Positions 1 through 5,292 of a DNA stretch of 9,734 nt are shown here, in pieces. The notes beneath the pieces were generated by a model. That model did not search any database. It was not told the DNA's origin and saw nothing but the letters and a program-made list of their open reading frames with translations. The position numbers and the translations under genes are program-made. How positions within the stretch are numbered: position 1 is the first letter of the stretch; every line of letters starts with the position of its first letter. This DNA is from CAZGCA01 sp964524145 (GTDB lineage: Bacteria > Hydrogenedentota > CAZGCA01): NCBI GenBank assembly GCA_964524145.1, contig CAZGCA010000127.1, positions 1 to 9,734 of the forward strand, written 5' to 3'.

Positions 1-643
1 GCGCGCCCATCTTCACCGGGCCGAGATACCCTCTCGGTTCGGGAAACAATGGCTTTTCGGGCGAATGCGGCGAAGGTATCCAGGTCGTGCCGAGATCCCG
101 TGAGATCTGGAATCCCGGCATCGGCCCCAGGTTCGGCCAGTTCCACGTGAATCCCTTGTGTGTGTAACTTCCGGATGGCCCAAGACAGTAGGTGCCGTAG
201 TACCAGATACCGTTATGAACCAATGAACCCGCTGGGTATCGTCCTTTGTAAGGCTCGGCGCCGGCAGCTTTTGGAGGAGATGTGTTTTTGATGATTAACT
301 CGAGTGGATTGTCACCGATCATCACTGCGTGGCCTGTATGTGCGTCTTTCCCGCCCCCAGAACTGCATTCTATTCGGTCGGTCTTTCCGTCAGTCCATGG
401 AGAATACAAATTGCCGTCACTTGCCCAGGATGGGTACCAGGTATCGCCACAGCGATAATCGCTGTGGCGGCCGGTGAAAAAGATCCCCGTCAGCGTTTTC
501 GATCGCTCGAACGGGCAGTCGTCGGGAATATCTGATTTCCAGGCGAAACCGGTCTTGCCTTCAGCCGCCGTCGCCCCTGCGTTTCCGCGCCCCAGCCAAA
601 ACCCTAGTGCGATACACGCTACGCTTACAAGAAACCGATTCAT
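1..643 (-). CDS. Secreted DUF4185-like protein, N-terminal part (runs off the left edge)
   Basis: Reading the minus strand from ATG 641-643 gives 214 open codons to the window edge, so the C-terminus is missing. The first 27 or so residues form a signal peptide: MNR, a hydrophobic stretch to about residue 17, then Ala-rich NAGATAA before the mature part. A GGGAGA motif lies about 8 bases upstream of the ATG and supports this start. Residues 54-86 read GIFFTGRHSDY, then DTWYPSWASDGNLYSPW, a Trp/Asp/Gly-rich pattern I associate with DUF4185-like or sialidase-like beta-propeller proteins of Planctomycetota and Verrucomicrobia. The later part (WYYGTYC, GFQISRDLGTTW, GPVKMGA) also fits a beta-propeller in which each blade carries a Trp and a turn. 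The role is probably binding or processing sugars outside the cytoplasm, but no catalytic residue can be named. The coding call is strong; the family call is moderate. Confidence 0.8.
   Translation of the reverse strand, partial: MNRFLVSVACIALGFWLGRGNAGATAAEGKTGFAWKSDIPDDCPFERSKTLTGIFFTGRHSDYRCGDTWYPSWASDGNLYSPWTDGKTDRIECSSGGGKDAHTGHAVMIGDNPLELIIKNTSPPKAAGAEPYKGRYPAGSLVHNGIWYYGTYCLGPSGSYTHKGFTWNWPNLGPMPGFQISRDLGTTWIPSPHSPEKPLFPEPRGYLGPVKMGA
445..469. repeat. 25-base perfect palindrome inside the secreted-protein gene
   Basis: Two 12-base arms, CGCCACAGCGAT (445-456) and ATCGCTGTGGCG (458-469), are exact reverse complements separated by a single A at 457. On the minus strand the site encodes RHSDYRCG, part of the conserved Trp-rich region of the protein. 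It could form a hairpin in the mRNA or a cruciform, or it may be fixed by codon choice alone. Confidence 0.7.
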
Positions 644-719
644 CCCTTGGTCTCCCTTTCCTACCCAAAAAAAGACGGCGTCCACGGCCCGCTCTCAGAC
701 TCCCAACTCCCCGAAAATC

Positions 720-748
720 ACGTTATCACCCCAGTCCCTGCATGTCAA
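720..748 (-). promoter_or_regulatory. Possible sigma-70 promoter of the secreted-protein gene
   Basis: On the minus strand a perfect -35 box TTGACA (743-748) is followed after 17 bases by TAACGT (720-725), a poor -10 box with three of six consensus positions. It points at the gene starting at 643 and would give a leader of about 70 bases. The rest of 644-879 holds no gene that I can support. Confidence 0.35.
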
Positions 749-879
749 GGAGATCAATGGTCAGGCACGCATTCTTTCGAGCAATGGACAATGGCTCGTC
801 GTCACCGACCCAACATCCGTGTCGTTATACGGGGAGGATTACCGGGAGACGTGAAGAAATGGTTGAGGGGACGTACCGA

Positions 880-1009
880 ATGAGGACTTCCGACGCGGCG
901 CTCCTAGAACGATGGACTGGGCGACGGGACGCCCAGGCGTTCACGCAGATCGTCGCACGCGCGCGCGCGCCCGGTGTATGGCACATCGATGCGCATTCTG
1001 GGCTGACGA
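880..1009 (+). pseudogene. Remnant of a sigma-70 (ECF-like) factor, frameshifted at a GC repeat
   Basis: From ATG 880 the plus strand reads SDAALLERWTGRRDAQAF then TQIVAR, which matches the N-terminal helix of sigma factors common in Planctomycetota and related phyla (pattern SDxxLLxRWxxxRDxxAFxxIVxRH). At 961-973, inside a GCGCGCGCGCGC tract, the frame shifts: 13 bases lie where the family has four codons. From 974 the match continues in the next frame as VYGTSMRILG (974-1003), the expected VYGTCLRILG of region 2.1-2.2, and then meets TGA at 1004. A third frame continues with DE. Sigma regions 2.3 to 4 are absent, because the helicase gene on the other strand ends at 1016. The two-frame match makes a chance resemblance unlikely. 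No functional product is expected. Confidence 0.7.
956..970. repeat. Alternating CG dinucleotide tract
   Basis: A run of alternating C and G (ACGCGCGCGCGCGCGC, ending at 970) lies at the point where the sigma-factor remnant changes frame. Such tracts are prone to slippage and can adopt Z-DNA. Slippage here gives a simple cause for the frameshift. Confidence 0.6.
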
Positions 1010-1015
1010 ATGGCA

Positions 1016-2764
1016 TCAGTTCGCCAAATAGGCTTTGTTCACACAGGTCCGCTCCAATACATGGTTGGCTATCCACCTCAAGAAAACCGAGCGGTTAAGC
1101 CATTTTCCGGCGAAGTTCTTTATGGAAATGAGGTGGCACTGCTTGCGGGTTCGCGTGAGTGCCACGATGAACTGACAAACCTCCCTCTCCACTGGTCTCC
1201 CACTCCTTCTCGGGAATACGCCGTCTTCCAAACCGGTTACGAAAGTGAAGCCAGCTGACAATCCTTTGCACCCGCTATATGTGGTCAGCCTGATAAGTGG
1301 CTCGTCAACTGCAGATTCCGATTGTTGTGTCAGGACATCCTCCATGTCTTGGTCCAATGCCCGACCCATGTGCTCTAAGATCCGTCCTATGTCGATTCCA
1401 AAGAAGTGTTCTAAATCGGCGCTTCCTTCTGCCATAGATGGGTTGTCGGTTCTCCAAAGGCTTCTCAATTGCGTGAGACGCTTTTGATGCTTTTCTCGAA
1501 ACTTGGCATCGATGATGTCCAGAAAGCCGCAACCTTTGTCTCTGGCCTCAGCTATAAGACCTCGCACAAAGTCAGGAGTTTCAAGTTCCAGCAGCACTCT
1601 CCACCCAAGATTGGATTTCTCGTTCTCAAGCAAGGGAAGATATCCATCTAAGGAAGTGAGGGACATGTCAATTCGGGGCTTGTAGACGACGTTGGAGAAC
1701 TCGTTTGCCAGGTAGTTGTGAATCTGTGTCAAGTAGTGCGATGGTCCGACGATAAGGGCCAAAGGATACTGCTCTTCCAAAGATTGCTCGACTTCGCGTT
1801 GCGGAATCTCCTGAAGGGTCTTCCCGATGTACTTGGACATATAAGGGGCACGCTTGTTATGTACAGAACATTCTGCATGGACTATCTGCGGATAGGCCTC
1901 GCTGTCGACTCGCTTGTCCGGAGTGTAGCACACAAACTCCTTCTCTAACCTCTCTTTCAGCAGCCCGCTGGTACGGGCGTTATCAATGACAGAGTGGGTT
2001 GCCTCGACTATTACTTCTGTGCACCGACTGCAGAACGGCAACGAGAACTTGGTGAACTTGGGATCGTGGGCTTTCGCTCGGAGGTGGTCGGCTGTGGCAT
2101 ACCGGAAATCGTAGATTGCTTGGTCATCATCTCCCACAATGAGGACTGGGCTTCTCGATTCCAAGAAACGGATGAACTCGACTTCAAGAGCATTGAAGTC
2201 CTGATACTCGTCCAGTATTAGCTGGTGCAAAACGGGTATCGTGTCTGGATTGCGTCGGAAACAGGCCAGCACCCGATAGACGGAATCGTCAAACCCCACA
2301 GCATTGTAGAAACTGGCCCGTTCCAAGAAAAACTCAATTCTGCCATCGTCTTCGATCAATGCTTCGAAAGCCTCATCGAATGCGTCCTCCATGGAATTGT
2401 GCGTACCTCGGAACTCAGGGCGAAGGACACAAGCATCACTGGCTACCACTTTGCCGAGCTTTGGAAAGAAGTGAAACTGAACATCGATTCCGTCCGAAGG
2501 CAGATTGTGCAGGAGTCTGCGACAGTATGAGTGAAAGGTTCGCACCTCAGCCAGGCCTTGCAGATCTTCTGCCATGTCGTGGGCCAGATTGTTGATGAAT
2601 GTTAATACCAGATTATCGCCGGGATTGCTTTGTAGAAGATGCTTGAAGGAATACGTCTTTCCGGTGCCTGCCCCTGCCACTACTAGTCTGAACCTGTCAT
2701 CAGATTGCAGGATTCGCTCCAGATGCTCACGGCGCTCTTCCTCAAAATCACGCTGTATGCTCAT
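1016..2764 (-). CDS. UvrD/Rep-like superfamily 1 DNA helicase
   Basis: This 582-residue protein is predicted to be an ATP-driven DNA translocase or helicase acting in the cytoplasm. Visible motifs in order are Walker A AGAGTGKT (30-37), motif Ia VLTFINNLAHD (53-63), motif Ib TFHSY (76-80), Walker B DEYQD (185-189), motif III GDDDQAIY (211-218), a motif IV region with FCSRC (244-248), motif V TYSGCKGL followed by GLEDGVFP (about 495-517), and motif VI VALTRTR (534-540). It is shorter than UvrD or Rep (about 670-720 residues), so the 1B and 2B subdomains are reduced. No nuclease domain is seen in it. ATG 2762-2764 is the only usable start before an upstream in-frame stop, but it has no Shine-Dalgarno sequence. 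It lies 85 bases downstream of the EVE-nuclease gene on the same strand and is probably co-transcribed with it. The helicase call is firm; a defence role is inferred. Confidence 0.93.
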   Translation of the reverse strand: MSIQRDFEEERREHLERILQSDDRFRLVVAGAGTGKTYSFKHLLQSNPGDNLVLTFINNLAHDMAEDLQGLAEVRTFHSYCRRLLHNLPSDGIDVQFHFFPKLGKVVASDACVLRPEFRGTHNSMEDAFDEAFEALIEDDGRIEFFLERASFYNAVGFDDSVYRVLACFRRNPDTIPVLHQLILDEYQDFNALEVEFIRFLESRSPVLIVGDDDQAIYDFRYATADHLRAKAHDPKFTKFSLPFCSRCTEVIVEATHSVIDNARTSGLLKERLEKEFVCYTPDKRVDSEAYPQIVHAECSVHNKRAPYMSKYIGKTLQEIPQREVEQSLEEQYPLALIVGPSHYLTQIHNYLANEFSNVVYKPRIDMSLTSLDGYLPLLENEKSNLGWRVLLELETPDFVRGLIAEARDKGCGFLDIIDAKFREKHQKRLTQLRSLWRTDNPSMAEGSADLEHFFGIDIGRILEHMGRALDQDMEDVLTQQSESAVDEPLIRLTTYSGCKGLSAGFTFVTGLEDGVFPRRSGRPVEREVCQFIVALTRTRKQCHLISIKNFAGKWLNRSVFLRWIANHVLERTCVNKAYLAN

Positions 2765-2841
2765 GTCGAACCAGAGAAAGCGTTGAGCATCCAGACTGAA
2801 ACGGTATCGCGCATGACACGGACAACAGAGACAGCCACCAT
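2761..2841 (-). CDS. Possible 26-codon leader ORF coupled to the helicase
   Basis: Between the two operon genes a minus-strand ATG at 2839-2841, nine bases after the upstream stop, opens 26 codons. Its TGA overlaps the helicase start as ATGA (2761-2764). The helicase ATG lacks a ribosome binding site, so re-initiation after this short frame would explain its translation. The ORF itself has no clear ribosome binding site and no recognisable product. This is an inference from layout only. Confidence 0.22.
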   Translation of the reverse strand: MVAVSVVRVMRDTVSVWMLNAFSGST

Positions 2842-2849
2842 CCTTCGAT

Positions 2850-3809
2850 TTACCGGATCAGCTCCAACTCTTTCTTGTCTTTGTATACTGCCTCAATCAG
2901 TTGGCGGTAGTATTTGAAGAAGGCTTCACCGGCCATGTATAGCTCGTAGACCGAGCCGATTGACCATGCCTCCATCCAGCTTCTCAGATCGGGCTCAAAC
3001 CGCATGAGAGAGTTGAGGCGATTCAGGTCACTTTCGCGCAGTATCATGATCACCTTGCGATAGTTAAACTTTCTCGCCTGTGCGAGCCGGTCCTTCGCCT
3101 CGGTGATGTTGCCGGATATCTGCACTTCTACAGCGACTTCTGGGTTCTTGCCGGAGAGCCAGGCGACATCCAGCTCGTAGGAATGGCCTGGGGTTATCTT
3201 GTGTCGGGTCTGCGTGTTGTAGTCCATCCATGAACCGACTTGCTCGATCATTTCGGCTAAACGGTCGTGCAGTGACGAGCTTGTCAGCGGCAGGGCCATT
3301 ATTGCCTGTTCGTACTCAGACTCGCTCTGTTTCTTTTTTGCGAGAACCTTTGGCATCGCTGGCTGATCCGGCGCACGTTCAGCCGTGACCTTCCGCATCT
3401 CGGATTCAATCAGGCGGAAGTCCTCTTCGGGTATTTCACGCACGCTTCCCTGTAGATACACGCCCCAATGCTCCTTTTTCTCGATGAACCCCAGGTTGGG
3501 TACGAGTCTCTTCGCGTCAACCAGCTCGTCGTCCTGCAGAACGATTTCCGGTTCGGACGGACGGCGTGCAGGCCACATCTGCTCGTCATCCACCCAGATT
3601 TTCGTATTGTCTTCGATGTACTCTCCGGTGATGCGAGCCGTTGCCCCGAACTTCTGAAGACCCATGACGTAATAGGCAACCTTGTCGCCGACTTCCATCT
3701 TCTTGATCTGTCGCCTGTATCGTATCGGGACCCCCTGCAGTTTGAAGTTTATGATTTCCCGGTCAAGTTTGAAATTCTTTGGTGATGTGACAATCAGCCA
3801 GTACTTCAT
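2850..3809 (-). CDS. EVE-domain protein with C-terminal PD-(D/E)xK-like nuclease domain
   Basis: The 319-residue protein begins KYWLIVTSPKNF and continues with GDKVAYYVMGLQKFGATARI (41-60), the pattern of an EVE (PUA-like) domain over roughly residues 1-145. Known EVE domains bind modified bases in DNA or RNA. A charged linker (about 140-170) leads to a second domain: helix HDRLAEMIEQVG (181-192), strand SYELDVAW (210-217) and strand VAVEVQISG (225-233), then a helix with KDRLAQARKF. This order fits a PD-(D/E)xK nuclease with E186 or E189, D214, E228 and Q230, where Q replaces the usual lysine. The likely role is to recognise a modified base and cut nearby DNA. A strong ribosome binding site (AGGGAGGT, 3821-3828) supports the start. 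It is the first gene of the unit with the helicase. The EVE call is good; nuclease activity is inferred from spacing and strand pattern. Confidence 0.85.
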   Translation of the reverse strand: MKYWLIVTSPKNFKLDREIINFKLQGVPIRYRRQIKKMEVGDKVAYYVMGLQKFGATARITGEYIEDNTKIWVDDEQMWPARRPSEPEIVLQDDELVDAKRLVPNLGFIEKKEHWGVYLQGSVREIPEEDFRLIESEMRKVTAERAPDQPAMPKVLAKKKQSESEYEQAIMALPLTSSSLHDRLAEMIEQVGSWMDYNTQTRHKITPGHSYELDVAWLSGKNPEVAVEVQISGNITEAKDRLAQARKFNYRKVIMILRESDLNRLNSLMRFEPDLRSWMEAWSIGSVYELYMAGEAFFKYYRQLIEAVYKDKKELELIR

Positions 3810-3820
3810 GCGGCAGCTTC

Positions 3821-3828
3821 ACCTCCCT
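3821..3828 (-). promoter_or_regulatory. Ribosome binding site of the EVE-nuclease gene
   Basis: AGGGAGGT on the minus strand lies about 11 bases before ATG 3807-3809 and fixes this start codon. Confidence 0.7.
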
Positions 3829-3884
3829 AGACGTCGTTGACTTCGACACGCATCGCCGCATCGAGCTGCAGTTCCTCGATGGCT

Positions 3885-3914
3885 ATTGTATGGCAAAGCG
3901 CCAAGAGGAGTCAA
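3885..3914 (-). promoter_or_regulatory. Sigma-70 promoter of the EVE-nuclease/helicase unit
   Basis: On the minus strand TTGACT (3909-3914) and TACAAT (3885-3890) are separated by 18 bases. Each differs from consensus at one position. Transcription would start near 3878 and give a leader of about 70 bases before the ATG at 3809. This is one of the best promoter matches in the window and suggests constitutive expression unless a repressor acts. Confidence 0.65.
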
Positions 3915-3975
3915 GGCGAAACCGAGTGCTAAGTCTGCGACCTGAAAGTACACTTTTCGATCGCTTCCGGCAGCT

Positions 3976-4344
3976 CTATTGGGGACCGTTGCACCGGAAG
4001 AATCCGAGCCTCGCCAGGAAGATTGTCGAGAGTATCATCACTCCGGCGGCGACGGTGCCGCGGAGAGTCCCTGATACTTTGGACTTTCCGATTCGCGGAC
4101 GGTAGCTGACCGGCACGTCGAGAACCGGGACCTTGTCGCGCGCGGCTTTTACCTGCATCTCGACCGTCCAGCCGTAGCTGCGGTCGCGCATGCAGAGACG
4201 TTCGAGCGTGGTGTACCGGATAGCGCGAAACGGTCCGAGGTGGTTGTCGCGAAGCGCAACGGTACCCACGAGACACGCACCCCCCTCAGTTCCCGGACAA
4301 CGCGTGCGATAGACCTCAAACGTGAGAGTCCACCGGGGCGGCAC
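3976..4344 (-). pseudogene. C-terminal remnant of a family 2 glycosyltransferase
   Basis: The minus-strand frame from 4344 to 3976 encodes 122 residues. From residue 36 it reads LGPFRAIRYTTLERL, then MRDRSYGWTVEMQVKAA, VPVSYRPRIGKSKVSGTL and RGTVAAG. This is the C-terminal third of bacterial dolichyl-phosphate-glucose/mannose synthase-like GT2 enzymes, where LGPFRAI, the DRxYGWTVEMQ helix and the YRxRxGxSKVSGT motif are highly conserved. The N-terminal Rossmann half with the nucleotide-sugar site and the DxD motif is absent: upstream of about 4250 the frame no longer resembles the family, and the lipoprotein gene begins at 4366. No ribosome binding site is seen near 4344. I call it a decayed 3' fragment rather than a working enzyme. 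It ends about 60 bases before the promoter of the neighbouring defence-like unit. Confidence 0.75.
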
Positions 4345-4365
4345 ATCCCCACATGAAGCGTTCTC

Positions 4366-4848
4366 TTACTGAGTGGCTGACCCTCCGGGCTTGGGGAGCA
4401 ATCCTTCCGGTTTCGGCACGCTCACTTCGGGTTTCGGCATACTCCCTTCTGCCTTGGTGATCGCTTCCTCGACCGTTTCCTCCACTTCGGCGGCCACCTC
4501 CTCGATCTTCTCCTGCACGGTGCTGGTCACTTCCTCGATCGTCTCTTCCACCTGGGCGGCCGCTTCCTCGGCCTGTTCCTGCAGGGCCGCAGGTAGTTCC
4601 TCCAGCTTGGCAGGGGAACCTTCAGGCTTTGTTGGGGAGCCTTCGGGTTCCGCAGGCTCTTCCGCCGGCTTCATCATCGACCCCTCCGGTTGGGCTGGCG
4701 CTCTCGCGGGCAAACCAGACGGTGCAAGCGGCTTGACAGCCGGTGCTTTGGCAGGCGCAGCAGCGGGTGACGGCTGCTCCTGCTTACAACCCGCCGTTGC
4801 AAACCCCAGAGCAACCACCAAGGTTAAAGCAACAAACACTTTTCCCAT
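4366..4848 (-). CDS. Small lipoprotein with hendecad coiled-coil repeats
   Basis: The start at 4846-4848 is preferred over an in-frame ATG 30 bases upstream because AAGGAGGAGAG lies just before it with about 7 bases spacing. The 160-residue product starts MGKVFVALTLVVALGF and ends its signal in TAGC, a lipobox-like site with Cys21 as the lipidation point. Next comes a Pro/Ala-rich stretch (26-55), several PEGS-K-P units (54-81), then an acidic helix (89-132) made of four 11-residue repeats. Further PKPE units run to the end. The repeats suggest an extended right-handed coiled coil, as in other proteins with hendecad repeats, tethered to a membrane. No enzyme motif is visible. A spacer, cell-wall-associated or stress-related structural role is possible but unproven. 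No partner gene is evident. Confidence 0.82.
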   Translation of the reverse strand: MGKVFVALTLVVALGFATAGCKQEQPSPAAAPAKAPAVKPLAPSGLPARAPAQPEGSMMKPAEEPAEPEGSPTKPEGSPAKLEELPAALQEQAEEAAAQVEETIEEVTSTVQEKIEEVAAEVEETVEEAITKAEGSMPKPEVSVPKPEGLLPKPGGSATQ

Positions 4849-4853
4849 AACAC

Positions 4854-4863
4854 TCTCCTCCTT
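4854..4863 (-). promoter_or_regulatory. Ribosome binding site that decides the lipoprotein start
   Basis: AAAGGAGGAG on the minus strand is close to the ideal anti-16S match. It places the start at 4848, directly before the signal peptide, rather than at 4878, which would put a charged MCLRGKEESV segment in front of it. Confidence 0.75.
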
Positions 4864-4883
4864 TCCACGCAGGCACACCCCAC

Positions 4884-4909
4884 ACGCTGATTCACTCGCA
4901 TATCAGCGT
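4884..4909. repeat. Hairpin in the lipoprotein mRNA leader
   Basis: ACGCTGAT (4884-4891) and ATCAGCGT (4902-4909) are exact reverse complements around a 10-base loop. They lie in the predicted untranslated leader, upstream of the ribosome binding site. A role in mRNA stability or translation is possible. Confidence 0.45.
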
Positions 4910-4919
4910 ATACACTCAC

Positions 4920-4948
4920 ATGATACACCCGCACGGCCCCGTGGTCAA
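4920..4948 (-). promoter_or_regulatory. Sigma-70 promoter of the lipoprotein gene
   Basis: On the minus strand TTGACC (4943-4948) and TATCAT (4920-4925) are exactly 17 bases apart. The start of transcription would be near 4913, giving a leader of about 65 bases. Confidence 0.6.
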
Positions 4949-4998
4949 GCTCAGAATGGAACGGAACTGGAACACGGAACCCTCGCCCCTTGCGCAAC

Positions 4999-5235
4999 AA
5001 GACCGCTAAGTCCCGCAGGGACGGTTGAGAATAGCCCAGGAGTTCACTCCTGGGAGAGCGGTGTCGCGGAACGAGTGTTTAGTCCTGTAAGGACGGCTGA
5101 AGCGGCTGTTGGGTGGAGCTTGCTTCAGTCGTCCCTATGGGACTCGACTGGCTGAGCGTGGTATGCTCTTGATCCCAGGAATGAATTCCTGGGCTACTAT
5201 CGGTCGTCCCCTACGGGACGGATTCCGATAGGGAA
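4999..5235. repeat. Composite array of five hairpins forming a large inverted repeat
   Basis: Two hairpin types alternate with a third copy of the first type. Type A is GTCCC-loop-GGGAC: 5010-5022, a weaker copy GTCC-GGAC at 5082-5094, 5131-5143 and 5206-5219. Type B is CCCAGGA-loop-TCCTGGG: 5035-5054 and 5174-5193. The left half reads A-B-A followed by GGCTGAAG (5095-5102); the right half begins CTTCAG (5123-5128) and reads A-B-A, so the whole element is an inverted repeat about a centre near 5112. The last A hairpin is enclosed by a further stem, CTATCGG (5197-5203) with CCGATAG (5225-5231). It has no open frame of its own and fills the gap between the lipoprotein promoter and the end of the radical SAM gene. 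It resembles REP/BIME-type intergenic repeats, not CRISPR. Confidence 0.8.
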
Positions 5236-5292
5236 ACTGTAGCGCTTGGCAAGTGTCTTGTTCTCGATTGTTCTTTCGGTCAGAAATGCGGG

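Noticed and set aside
647..883. 78-codon plus-strand frame ending in ATGA with the sigma-factor remnant
   Set aside because: The overlap suggests coupling, but the frame has no ribosome site, no family resemblance and a composition that does not look coding.
917..936. Hairpin CTGGGCG/CGCCCAG as a terminator
   Set aside because: It lies inside the conserved WTGRRDAQAF codons of the sigma remnant and has no T-run; coding constraint explains it.
2765..2848. N-terminal Cys-rich extension of the helicase (CLCCPCH in frame before its ATG)
   Set aside because: The frame is open back to a TGA but holds no ATG, GTG or TTG start, so the cysteines are probably not translated in this frame.
4373..5155. 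260-codon open frame on the plus strand opposite the lipoprotein
   Set aside because: It is Ser/Gly/Ala-rich low-complexity sequence that mirrors the repeats of the lipoprotein gene, has no ribosome site, and runs through the hairpin array.
4999..5235. CRISPR array
   Set aside because: Repeats are short, of two kinds, in both orientations, with irregular spacing and no constant-length spacers.
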